From Acanthacorydalis orientalis (Eukaryota > Arthropoda > Insecta > Megaloptera > Corydalidae), in assembly GCA_034766995.1 (NCBI GenBank), contig CM068321.1, positions 15,351,026 to 15,415,025 of the forward strand: a stretch of DNA of 64,000 bases, read 5' to 3'. The first letter of the stretch is position 1. Each line of letters opens with the position of its first letter. Below, piece by piece: positions 1-12,575 of this stretch. Under the pieces are notes generated by a model, which saw only the letters and a list, made by a program, of their open reading frames with translations, was not told where the DNA came from and did not search any database. The translations under genes were made by a program, and so were the position numbers.

Positions 1-735
1 AATTTTTAAAATTTATTATATTATAAAAAAAAGAAAAATAAAAAATCGTACTATCACTTTACAACATTGAATTTCAATAATAACAGTTTTATAAAAAAAT
101 ATAATGTACAAGAAATAGCTGTAAATTCATTTTTTTTTACTCATTTAATTTCTTAAGTACTAATCTCCTTGAAGATCTTGAAATTAATTAGATCATGATA
201 TAATAGATAGTGAGAAATCTAAAAATAAATAGAATAGAAGAGCATAAATGTGTAATTATTATCTTTCTATAAAAGTCAATAATTAACGTATAATTCTAAA
301 TTAAAATCAAACTTATTCGCAATCATCATTCAATTTAAATATTGTATATTGTTTTACAACAATAACAATAATATATCTTGTTCGATCAACTGAATACAGT
401 GAAAAGAGTTATTTTGAAAACAAATTCATCAACTATTGTAACTATTGCTTATTTACACTAAAGCTTATTGTTTAAAACAAGTACAGAAGAAGTAAATGGC
501 CCCAGAATACAATACTGTGATTCATTTTATTTATTTCGAATATTTCATAATTTACTAAAACTATAATTAAAAACAATTTATTAAAAATAATAAATCAGAT
601 CAAATCCAAAATGCAATCGTTAATCTTTTGTCCTACTTTTTTAATAAAATTATACATTTATATTTTTTTATCGTATTACATTATTAATTGTGAATAATAT
701 GTTTGAGAATGGAAGAATATGAACTTCTTGTCATT

Positions 736-785
<50 letters not shown>

Positions 786-2951
786 GAGAGAGAGAGAGAA
801 ACCTTTGAAATTGACATTACGATAATAAATATTTGGTTTTTCAATAATGAGACCTTAAAACAAACCTGACAATATAGTAACCTTGACCGAGTTTGTTAAA
901 ATTTTATTCAAATAATAATACCTTTTGTTGCTTTTCATTGAGATTTACAAATATTGTAAATTTTTTATAAATGTTTATTCTTCCTGAATTTGTGTACATT
1001 TCAAATTGCAATTTTTTTTGTTTAATTTTAACACATCTTAGAATTTATTTATTTTTAAGGAAGTTTGTTTGACATACAATAATTTCATATAATTGTTTAT
1101 TTTATATAAGTAGTGAGAAATACAACATTTTCGTTCTGTTAAAGTATTTCAATATAAATAATATTAATTTCAACATGTACTGTACATTTGTTTTGTTTTC
1201 AAATAAAAATGAAAATTTAATTTAATGCCATATGATTTAAAAACTTTATTTTTTTGAAAAATTGTAGTGATATATAATTAATTAACATTATTATCTGATC
1301 AAATATCAGTTCATACAATTTTATAATTGATCATGAACATAAATTTCTATTTTCTTGAATTTTATTCAAGTTAGCCAAAAATTAATGATAACTTACCTTT
1401 CGTTATGCATACCTAATCCTGTTAATTGTTGTTTATTTTAATATTTCGGTAAAAAAAGAAAATAGTCTTTATTCATGTTCCTCTATCGAAATTTTACAAA
1501 ATAATTTATTTGAAATATAACAAAATGAGAGTTATAAACTAGTAGACATAAATAAATTACATATGAACAAAAAAATAAATGTAGTCTTATGTCAAATATT
1601 AGACATAGATGAGTATATATTATTATCAATATAATATATGAAGAAGAGCTTTTAAACAGCTAATTAAAGAAGATTATTGGGCTTGAGGGTAGCATTTGAA
1701 CTGTTAAATTACATATTTATTTTCATAAATGAATTTATGCCAGTCCACAAACCATAAAAAAATCTGATCATAAATGTTATTTAAATGATTTTTTTTTATT
1801 TTTATTGTCGCGTATATGTGTTACCTCATCCTCAAAGTGATAAGATACAGAAAAGTCAAATTTGTCGGTATCTGAGTACTTTGTGGAATTTTTAAATGGC
1901 AAAGTAATCGAAATATGTGTAAGCAATAATCAGAAATGATCAATAATTATTTATTGACATTTTCTAATTACAAAAATTATTATAATTTATGGATGGTAGA
2001 GTAATTAATTTGTGAAAAGTGACTTTATCCACAGTAACAGAAATGTATTCTTATATATTTATTTGTATATTCTCATGTTTAGTTTTAATATATAAGTTTT
2101 ATTTATTAATTATGAAAGATAATTGAAAAAAACATGTCAATATTTTCGATCAATAAATTTGTGCTCTGCGACTGCTATAAACATTATAACTACTATTTAC
2201 ATTAACTGCTATTTACATGAATTTTATCATAGTTATCAACCAACAATTCAGCATTTATTTATTAATAGTATTATACTTTTTATTATATAGTTATTTATTA
2301 TGATTTTTATTTATTTAATGTTGATTAAAAAAAGAGAAATTTTAAAATAAATTTTCTATCGTTAACGTTATACCAGCAAAAACATTTGAATAAATATATT
2401 TATAAAATTTAACAAATCAATTTCAAATAATAAAATGTTTTCCAAGTAGGTGCTTTAATAATTATATTTTAAATTTATTCAAAAATCAAGACAAATTAAA
2501 TTAGTGTTAATTTTATTATAATGCAACCAAATTGTTTGTATAGTTGTATTAGTACATTTTAATACCACAATTTTAATATTAAAATATGAAAAATTGTGGA
2601 ATAAGACATGAAAAATATTGATTATTATTTCCAAATTCATATTACATTTAAATGAAAATATTCATATATTATTCGTAAATTGTATAATTATTTTATAAAT
2701 TAATTATAAAATAATATAAAAATGTTAAAAATTCTGCAATTGCATTTTTAATATTATTTTTCGTTGTACATTGAACTGTTACTTTATTTCAACCCTTAGT
2801 ATAAATCATGTAGAGTGTATCAAAATCCTTCATCGAAATCTCGAAGTGTCGGTTATGAAACAATGTAAATTCTGTTATTTTCTTATTACATCTGTCTTCA
2901 AATACTTTAAAGAATCTGAGACAAGAGTTAAAAATCCTTGTATTGTCGCAG
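1..2951 (+). other. 3' part of an upstream dpr intron
   Basis: Very AT-rich, ending in the acceptor of exon A. No coding stretch with dpr similarity was found, so the exon holding the first Ig1 cysteine should lie upstream of the window. It contains an (AT)n microsatellite at about 741-779 followed by a short (AG)n run at 785-799. Confidence 0.75.
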
Positions 2952-3162
2952 GTGTCTTGGATCAGACGGAAGGATTACCATTTGCTGACAGTCGGGTTGA
3001 CCACGTACAGCAGTGACGAGCGTTTTCTCGTTGAGCACGTCCGCCACCTGCAAAATTGGGGCTTGCAGATCAAGTTCGTGCAACCACGTGACGCAGGCAT
3101 GTACGAGTGTCAAGTCTCGACGCATCCGCCAACAAGCATTTTTGTTGAGCTCAAAGTGATAG
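2952..3162 (+). CDS. dpr: dpr-family exon A: second half of Ig domain 1
   Basis: Internal coding exon of a dpr-type cell-surface immunoglobulin protein. Dprs are neuronal adhesion molecules that bind DIP partners through Ig domain 1 and help specify synaptic connections. The exon follows a tattgtcgcag acceptor and starts in phase 0. It encodes VSWIRRKDYHLLTVG, the family signature around the core Trp of Ig1 (residue 3 of the window-encoded part), then the second Ig1 cysteine in DAGMYECQVST (residue 53), and ends in the linker VELKVI. It ends in phase 1 at a gtaagc donor (3163). The first Ig1 cysteine, signal peptide and start codon must lie in upstream exons outside the window. An open frame continues a few codons past the donor, but that is intron. 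The dpr subtype is not resolved. Confidence 0.95.
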
Positions 3163-6100
3163 GTAAGCATTATATATTATTTATTATTTAAAGAAAAAAT
3201 GGTACTTAATATTAAGAACAGTTACATACGCAGTGATGTAATATTTAATTTTTAGTATTCGGATGGACAGAGGATATTATCTTTTTCTTATTTAACACAA
3301 TATTTTCAATTTCTAATAATATCCATTGCATTGTTATAAAAAATATTACTTGATGAGTTTTAAAGAAGTATCTATATTCAACGTCTTTTTGATACACTTC
3401 TATAAAACTAATATATTTTAAAATTCACATGATTGATTTAATTTTTTAAATATATATATATATATATATATATATCTATCTATATATATATATACATGTA
3501 TATATATATATATGTATGTAGTATATGTTAATATACATATATATGAAAAATAGAAAACTGATTTTTACACCCAATTTACATTAAATAATAATGAACTATT
3601 ATAGTTTCATAATATGATTAAAAAACAACCAGTTGTGCGTTATTATAACTATGAATTATGTTGATATTTAAACTGCCTCTTGATTTTTAACTGAAATAAT
3701 ATTTTCAAAAAAATATGTTTTTATGAAATTAAAAAACAACATATGTAACATTTTCAATTTAATTTTTATTAGATTGCATAAAAAATATGTCAGTAATTAA
3801 TATTTTAACAAATTTTAAATGATTCTGAACATATTGTTAGCAAAAATACATTGTTTTCACTTCTGTGAAGAACACGCACAATTAATAATTATAATTAATC
3901 AATAATTAATTTATTTTATTTTCTCATAAAAATAATAAAAAAATTAGTGGACCATAAATGTTTTTAAAGAAAGAAAATCACCATATGTAATAATTATACT
4001 AAAAGGTTTCTTTGTTCACACACTGTAGTTTATCTTTAAGAAATGCATTTTAAATTCATTCTTTTGATGTATCTTAGAAGATTTCTTTTAATCTAGATAA
4101 AACGTGTTCGTCTAAAGTTCTTTATCAAGAAAAGGAATACTTAGAAATGCTTTATTTCTCTTTCTTTTAATTCAGAATAGAAATCTTATCTAGAACCTAT
4201 ACTTTTTAATGATTTGTTCGGTACAAATTGCAATAATATCAAGATATCATTAAGAATATTTTAGTTTTTTCTTATTGTTTCAGTGTGAGTACTCTTACTT
4301 TTTTCCGTCACTAAATAAAACAGTTGATTTATGCTTTACTCAAAACTTACTTTTATAAAGAATATTTTTTTATAAACACATTTTAGATTCAAATCTTTTC
4401 TGAATCAAATCATTTCTGTTTTGTATCTTATTCAGTTAATTTAATTTAAATGCTTTTGCAAATTACCAGGTTTAAAGCTTTATAAGCATTTTATTAACAC
4501 AATCAATATATTTTTGAAAGTATATCCCCCAAGACTGCTTAATTCAAATCAAAGACACGCTGGTTCGTATACCATCTTATTACTCAATTTACTTCGGATT
4601 ACCTTTTTCCTGATTTTTGTAAAATAAGAGAAAAGTATTAAGAAATGAAATAAAGATTAACGAAATACATTCTTAATAATAATGAAATTATTCGTTATAT
4701 TATTGGTATTAATTTTATTTTATTTCTTAACCACTCTATAGATGCATTTTTCAATTTATTTTATTAAATTGAATTATATTTTTTCCATTTATGAACTTAA
4801 CAGAATATCAAAAAAAGTGTTTCTCGTATGCAACTTAAAAACGTAAATATTATATTAAATTATGAACTATTTTAGTTTTAAAATATTTTATATTGACCTT
4901 TTAATTAATAAATCATTATTTTTACATTTTTAAAAGATATTTTATATGCTTTGGAGTAATAGTAGTTAAATTGTTAATAAATAAATCTGATTTGTAGTTT
5001 TTGCATACAATAGATTGTGATAAATAACCAGTTGAAATAAAATAATAATGATTTATAATTTAATAAGGACCATCTATGAAAAAATAACAAAAATCGTAAT
5101 TAAATTTAATTTATAAGAATCGTTTTAATTTTCAGTTTAATTCTCAAACTGTTTTACAGTTATTGAATTAAATATTTATCTCAATTAAAATCATAACAAC
5201 AATTAAATTATGGCTATTATGTATTTAATCTCCGTAAATTCTTATTATGTATTTTGAGATACCCAACGGAATAATGTAAATGTTTTCATTAATTATTTAA
5301 TTTGCGAAATAATACATTTACTGAGATTTGTTTTCGTTTAATAATTTCAGTCGTATAAAAGTAAATTATAGTTGTCATATTTATTGAAATCTGTACATAA
5401 TTGTTACATTTGTTTACGAAAAGTAAAAGTAAATACAGCAGTATTTTTGTTACTAGTTTTTTAATACAAATTATATATATATATATATACATTATCTTCA
5501 TTCATCAGACTCTTATGAATAGTTCTTAAAAAGTTTACTGCTCTATTTGAGATTAAAACAAACCATCACATTTTGTCAGTAGTCAACTGAGAATCTTTAT
5601 AAAGTACTTGTTTTGTGTACAAAATCATCATGATTTTGTTTTATGTTGTTTTTGGTATAGTTTGCTCCCCTGTAATCCTATAATAAAATGATATAAGATA
5701 CAATAAATTAATAATATAATAAAAAATGTAGATAAGTATGAATAATAATTATTTTTACTATTAAAGAATATAACGTAGTTATATAGAAAGTTGTGAGCGT
5801 GGCGAGTTGGGGGCAGAGCTCCCTGATAATTTGAAAAAGTTTTTTAATAAAATTTATATTTACTTACAATATATTTTAATATTTATAGCATGAAGATATG
5901 CGTAAATTTGTAATTTTGAACTTCTTTATCTAATATTGTATTTTCTAAGCATCTTTAAATCGAATATTTTTTTTCATCATTTAAAAATAGTTATATCATA
6001 ATAACCGTATAATGTTTTTAATGGAATTTTATTTTCAAGCTTGAATCTTTTTTTAACCTTTTTAAATCTCCAATGATTGTTTCCATTTAAATTGATATTT

Positions 6101-6918
6101 AGTATATTTTTTTATTATCATCACGATTAACTAAAATACTGAAGAAACTAGAAAATATACAAACATATGATTATTTGCAAAATTGAAAATACGTATGTCT
6201 CTAATAGATTTAATAATAAAAATAAAATGAATATATAGGAAGTTACGGTACAAAATTGCATTTGAAACAATAAGAAAATGGCGAACTTTTATACTTTTCT
6301 ATTATTCTTCAATCATAAAATACACTATAAAGAATACAACTCAAAAATGAAAAGAAAATCGTGATTCAAATTTAAATTTTAATATCTTTGTAGATTGAGT
6401 AGTTCAAATGTATGGCTTGTATATAGTAGAAACTATAAATACTCGTAGAACAGAAAAATGCGAATTAAATTTTTAAAAATAGTGTTTGATGTATACAAAT
6501 ATGAGCGAAATTATCTATTTCAATTGCTATGTATTTATTTAAACAAGTTGAACAAATATTTATAATTTGATAAATTTTTCCGAAATTAAACTTAAAAATA
6601 TCAATTATTTATCAAAGGTAGTAAATACAAACTTATAAATTATATTTTTCTTTTATTGTTAATAATGACATGTAAAATATAATTATTTTTAATAAATAAA
6701 AAATAGGATGGTTTCATTCAGTTCATTAAAAAAATAATTTGAATGAACGGTCCTGGTATTTATTTCTTTAGAAATAAAAATTGTTAGAAAAAAATATACA
6801 ATAACTATTTTATTTAATTATAAATAGACAAATCTAATTGCTCATAAATTATTTAAATAAATGTTTGTGTTATTAATATTAATTAGAAGTTATAAGTCAT
6901 CTACTGTTTTATTTTTTA

Positions 6919-6920
6919 CG

Positions 6921-6992
<72 letters not shown>
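6919..6992. repeat. long (AT)n microsatellite
   Basis: About 35 AT dinucleotides with one early interruption (tac), one of the longest uninterrupted runs in the window. Confidence 0.95.
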
Positions 6993-6995
<3 letters not shown>

Positions 6996-7029
6996 TAAAA
7001 CAGTTATTATGCTTTATGCTTATACCTCA

Positions 7030-7680
7030 GATAAATATGGATCACTTCACAATCTTTCATCAAAAATGAATAGTAGTAACGGAACGAATTTGCCACATAT
7101 ACGAATATGTGTATGTGTGAACAGAATATTTGTGTGTATCTTTGTATCGTTTTCTTCCAGCATCCTCTTCAATTAACACTCTAACCAAAAAATAACATCG
7201 TTTCGATAAATTCGTGTTTCAACAAAATGAACATGTGACTCGGACTTAATATCTGACGCAAAACAAATTGACACGTGTCGTACATAAAGGAAACCATTGA
7301 TCAGTAAACGTTTCATTGGGGATTATGTCAAGTGAGATACGATTTTCTGGAACGGCGAAGGTCTAATGAAGAAAAACGATTAAGCGTGAAGTGAGTAACG
7401 ATGCGGTTGAGACTGAAACCGATTCGAGCGGGTTTTTTGCGTATGTACGTGGATCGATCGCCGTCAATATAGTTTGTACTCACGACGGCATGAACTCGAT
7501 AAATATCTATCGATACATACTCATTTATATTATAAGCGTGGCGCATATTGCTCTTGAATTGTGTTTCTGTACGCGATATTCGGAAGCAATGACTTCCGAG
7601 GAAATGAAATATTGACGTGCGCACTCAGAAATATAAATATAAGTGTATGTGAGTTGAGAGATACTGTAAACGAGTTGACT
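7030..7680. other. GC-richer patch inside dpr intron; possible regulatory element or alternative 5' exon
   Basis: Base composition and codon-like complexity rise sharply compared with the flanking AT desert, with many CpG dinucleotides (for example gtacgtggatcgatcgccgt near 7446). Open frames run on both strands here (about 7391-7615 plus, 7328-7624 minus), but neither resembles a known protein and each reads into AT-rich sequence. No acceptor/donor pair in the correct phase was convincing. Most likely it is a conserved intronic enhancer or an unrecognised noncoding exon; this is inference from composition only. Confidence 0.35.
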
Positions 7681-8811
7681 ACTAAAGTGATATAAATTTA
7701 TTTTAAACTGAAATATAAAAATCACTATCAAATATCAATAAAAAAAATTATATAAATACATTTTCTTTATAAATATTTACATAAGATATAAAACGTAGAC
7801 AAGAAAATTAAATAAAAAAATATTTTCGAGAACAGGTAATTTATTAAAAACATATATTTTAAATATAAATTCAACAAAGGACTTGAAATGTTTACATTGA
7901 CTTATAATTAAGTTTATTAAAACAATATTAGGTATATTAAAAAAATAAGGATGAGGATATAAAAACGGATAAGCATTTATCTAAATAAATATATAATTCA
8001 AGTCTATCAACATTTATTTTTATTAAAAAAAATAATTCTGTATATTTTTGCTATCTATATTTTCTTTATTTACCTTTACTTACTTAAACATTGACCTCTA
8101 TTTAGAAGTTTGTTATGTTTAATTATATAATTATATATAACAAATATATCATTTTATTTGTTTTTATAACGATATAATTTTATTTCATTTATTTAGATTT
8201 CATTATTCATAATTAAGACTATTTTATAAGTTTTATTTTCTTATTAATTGTTTTATAGGTTGATACATACTATTATTTATTAGCTGGTGAAAAATAATAA
8301 TTCATTCTAGAATAATAATACCAATATTTCCTTAATTTGTTATATTTATACTAAAGTTTCATGGTTCCTGTTATTTTACCTAGTATTTACTTTTTTTGTT
8401 TGAAATAAATTATAATTTATTTGTTTTAAAAAGTATTTTATACTTAATACATATTAAATTAAAATATATGTTTAAAAATTTTAAATAAAGCTATACTTTT
8501 ATTCTAAACATAAAATGAACTCGAAAATATATTGTAAAGAATTTTAAAATTTTATATATTATTTAAAAAAAAGTAAAGAATTCAAATTAAGTTTTATTAA
8601 GAAAATATTAAAAGATACTCGATACATACTTTCTGTCCAACTCGTTAAAAACCATCACTCGTTAATCATACATCTTTGATATCAAATTTCTATTTCCATT
8701 CTCTAGCTTTAGTCAAGTATTTGAATTAATAAGTAATAGATGACAATGTTTAGTTCATGTTGTATGCAAGTCTTTCCTTAAAAGTTTATTTTCACAGAAA
8801 GGAAATTGAAT

Positions 8812-8886
8812 TCACGTACACACACACACAGACACACACACACACATACATATATGTGTGTGTGTGTGTGTGAATGTGTGTGTATG
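8812..8886. repeat. CA/TG mirror microsatellite
   Basis: A (CA)n tract (from about 8817) is followed through acatatatgt by a (TG)n tract to about 8884. The two halves are reverse complements, so the block can fold into a hairpin. Confidence 0.9.
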
Positions 8887-9143
8887 CTTAAAGCAAGAGA
8901 TAGAGAATAAGAAGATATAAAAAATTCATTTAGCTTTGAAAATTGTATGTAAATTGCATTTTTAAGTAAGAAACTTAACTTATTTTTACGAAATAGCCTT
9001 ATACAGGCTAGAAATTAAACCAGTATTTTTTTGTATATTATTATTCAGATAAATTTTTCATTTTTTACTTTTTCCTTGACAAAGTAAATAATTGTTTTAG
9101 AATACAGGATTAAATTTTTCTTTCAAAAATAACAAGTCAATGG

Positions 9144-9146
<3 letters not shown>

Positions 9147-9205
<59 letters not shown>
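9147..9205. repeat. long (AT)n microsatellite
   Basis: About 29 uninterrupted AT dinucleotides. Confidence 0.95.
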
Positions 9206-9207
<2 letters not shown>

Positions 9208-10741
9208 AATCACAGTGAATGGAGTGCATATCTTTAATTTGATGAGTTGAAAAAATACAAATATAATTATTTTTATTATACATATAGTATCCGTTTTATT
9301 ATATTAATTAATTTGAAAAAATAGTATTACTCAGATTATAAATTATTTATCTCAAAAAGAAAAATAATTTCATTTCAAAATTTAAATTTAATTTATAAAT
9401 GTAGATCGTGGACTTCATAGTATGCGCTAGTGAGCAGAATGTGATCTCCTGGGTATAAAATAGGTATCTTTTTTCAAAGCATGTTGAAAGTGCTAGAGAC
9501 GATTTTTTTTTATTAAACGATAACATGTAGGGGGTGTAAACTTAAATCTAAATATATTTCAGTAGTTGAATGTACAGTGTGGCAAAAAAATTTCTGAATT
9601 AATTTTATATAATGAAAATATAAAGTAACAACAAGTAGACATGTTTGAATGTTAACAAGAAAAGTATTTGAATAATAATTGATCATGATTTAAAAAAAGA
9701 TCTGTTCTCGTTTTATTCTTAGATTTTTTGTTTTCAAATAACAAGAAATGCGAGTATCATGTTGGTATAATCTTTATAGAGTCATTTTTTTTATTTAAAA
9801 AACAAAATAAAGCGGATAAATTGACACGGAAATGAAATAGTTTAAGTAAAACTTCTAAACAACAAAAATCATCTTTTCGATTTAGTAAAAATTAACCATG
9901 TATCAACCTCATCTCTTCTGTTTGAAAAAGTCATGCATTTAACCAATACTCATTTTAGTTTGATAGAAAGCAAGTTACTCATTATTAATTTAATTTGAAA
10001 GGACAGAAATTGCACAATAATTTCTATCTAAACATCCCAAGTTAATCCAATTAGATAAGTGGTGTATTAAGACAACGTTCCTGCTCACACACTTCTCTAG
10101 TTTATTATTTGGGTCATTTAACTAAAATATAGTTCGGGATCCAGTCTAGAAAACAAACCTGATCACCAATTCAATCCATCCCTTAAACTTATTGTTCTGG
10201 ACACAGGTCGATATTTTTATTAAAAAAATCAAATAATAGCCCAATTTTTTGACGAAACCATCTAAGTGCCTGGTTCAAAAATGTAAGATAATGCAGGAAC
10301 ATAAATCTTCTCATAAACTTCAGACTTTTTACAAAATATAAAAAAAATTTTATAATAATTTTTCTTTAATTTACTTTAAACATTTTGCTAAATTGTATAT
10401 TTTAATGACTTGGATAAAACTATGCCATTTTATATAACTTTATATAGAACATACACGAGATAATAGTAATCGATTGGATTATCATTGATTATTACACATG
10501 AATTCAATATAGAATTTAAGATAAATACTACAACAAAAGAGTGATAATTATCTATATTTAAAACAATAAAATTTTAAGAGAAATATTAAAATAATTTAAA
10601 ACAAATAAGGAATGAATTAAAAATATCTCATTAATTTTAATAAAATAAAAGCGTCATTTTCTAGTAGAGTAGTTTATTTTCGATATGAAAATGAAAGTGT
10701 ATTTAAATAATTATTTTTTCTTTTAAGTATATGATTTGTGG

Positions 10742-10792
<51 letters not shown>

Positions 10793-11243
10793 ATAGTAAT
10801 TCTTGCCTTCTGTCAAAATTTAATAGAATTAAAAATGAATTTTATTGAAAAATTAAATAAACATCTATTGACAAAATAAATGTTATATCTCTGTTTATTA
10901 TAAAAAAATAGGTCACTTAAGATAAAAACCTTATTTAAAGTTGAAAAAAAATATTAATATTATATATTATTTAATAGTCATTTAATGATTAGAATCGTTT
11001 AATTTACAATTTAAAATTTTATAAAACCGTTTGATTTTATATTCAAACACAGTTACTACATAATTTCTTCTTTCTATTATATTTTCTCTGAAAATGTTCA
11101 CTTGTCCCTGTACTATTTGTACGTTACAGAAACACAAATAAACTTCAATTCAATTGTTCAATTCGAACGATTTATGTATCGTAAAAAATTTTGTTTCGAT
11201 ATGATCCCATTATATATTTTCTTATATTTTTCTATTATTACAG

Positions 11244-11537
11244 AAGTGTCAGCTGAGATTCTGGGTGCTCCTGATCTGCATATCAAAGCAGGATCAACGT
11301 TGAAACTTGTATGTACACTACGTGGTGCAACTGAACCTCCCGTTTTTGTTTTCTGGTATCATGAAGACCGAATGATCAATTACGACATAACACGTGGCGT
11401 GCACGTACGAGCCGATCGTGCGTCTAGTGTACTCACATTACATGATGCAGACAAGAGCGATAACGGAAATTATACGTGTGTGCCATCGAACGCGCGTCCT
11501 GCTAGTATTAACGTGCACGTACTGAATGCAACTGCAG
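11244..11537 (+). CDS. dpr: dpr-family exon B: complete Ig domain 2
   Basis: The second exon encodes a whole Ig domain (residues 71-168 of the 215 encoded here). The acceptor is ttattacag at 11243. The first two bases complete a split Glu codon with the last base of exon A, giving KVI-E-VSAEILGAPDL, as expected for dprs. Visible landmarks are GAPDLHIKAGS, the first cysteine in LKLVC (residue 94), FWYHEDRMINYD with the core Trp (108), and DNGNYTCVPSNARPAS with the second cysteine (149). It ends in VHVLNATA at a gtatgt donor in phase 1. N-glycosylation sequons occur at N146 (NYT) and N165 (NAT). The open frame upstream of 11244 is intronic AT-rich sequence, so its ATG is not used in this model. 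Confidence 0.96.
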
Positions 11538-12543
11538 GTATGTTTATATACACAGTAATTGATGAAATTCATTAAAAGATTATCTCATTTTCCTGTTAGA
11601 TAACGAGTGAATTGATTTAATTTTCATACTATTTAACAAAACATTATCATATCATATACATACGTGTTAATTTACTTCCAACTATCGATATTTTAGAATT
11701 TATGATTGTTTTAGATATCTTACCACCATTTTAATATTATTTCTTCGGAAATTCGATTCCTATTTTTAATAAAAACACTTTATTTTAAATATTTGTGACT
11801 TTCTCATAAAAAAATTCATAAACATTTCTTGAAGATATATAAAATTGTGGGTGAAAAATTCAATATTTAACATACTGTTCATTAAAAATCGCGATTTGTG
11901 AAAGGTTCTCCGAAAAAAATTTAAACTTAAATTTTCTGAAACTGTATAAATTTCGTAAGAAGAAGATATCTCAGTAATCGGTTAATAAATTAAAATCAAC
12001 GGATATAAAAATAGCTGTTTAATTATTATAATTTAAACGTTACTAATGGAAAAGTATATAATATTGAAATAAGTTGACGATTGATAGCAATATTAAATAT
12101 TTTATTACTAAAATAATTTATTACTTTTTTAAAAAAATTGTGTTAATAAATATATTCTGACATATTCTTTAATAAAATTATTTGAATAACTTATTTATAA
12201 ATATGTTTAAATTGTTAATAATCTTACATCACTTTAAAAAAACTTGGTCTTTTTATATTATGTATTGTATTTTTCATAATTTATTAAATATTACTTTTAA
12301 ATGATTGAAACTATATGAAATATTATTTGTTCTATGAGAAAAGTATATTTTTAAGTTCAATTTTTCACAAAATCAAAAACTGTAAATAAATATCATATAT
12401 TATTTTTTGTATGAAAATTAATTATTGAATACAGTTTTATTTTGTTCATATAAAATGTAATTTGATCATAAAATAAGTAAACATATAATTTTATATATGT
12501 ATATATATATATATATATGTGTGTATATATATACATATATGTG

Positions 12544-12575
<32 letters not shown>

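Larger units (their letters stand above)
3163..11243 (+). other. dpr intron between Ig1 and Ig2 exons (8081 bp)
   Basis: GT-AG intron (gtaagc ... ttattacag), phase 1. Mostly AT-rich. (AT)n runs lie at about 3450-3545, 5472-5490, 6919-6992, 9147-9205 and 10745-10791, and a CA/TG compound repeat at 8812-8886. A GC-richer patch at about 7030-7680 is listed separately. Confidence 0.9.

Noticed and set aside
2771..3170. Alternative-frame and antisense open frames over dpr exon A
   Set aside because: Shadows of the Ig1 exon; the plus-strand frame from 2952 carries the dpr signature.
9574..9600. Tc1-like terminus (tacagtgtggcaaaaaaat)
   Set aside because: Only one end is visible and no transposase remnant lies nearby; chance match to a short simple motif.
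10140..10290. Possible decayed coding patch on the minus strand in the dpr intron
   Set aside because: Translations in all frames have frequent stops and no ordered motif could be matched.
11102..11243. In-frame extension upstream of exon B with its own start
   Set aside because: The tctattattacag acceptor and phase match to exon A place the exon start at 11244; the upstream residues lack dpr similarity.
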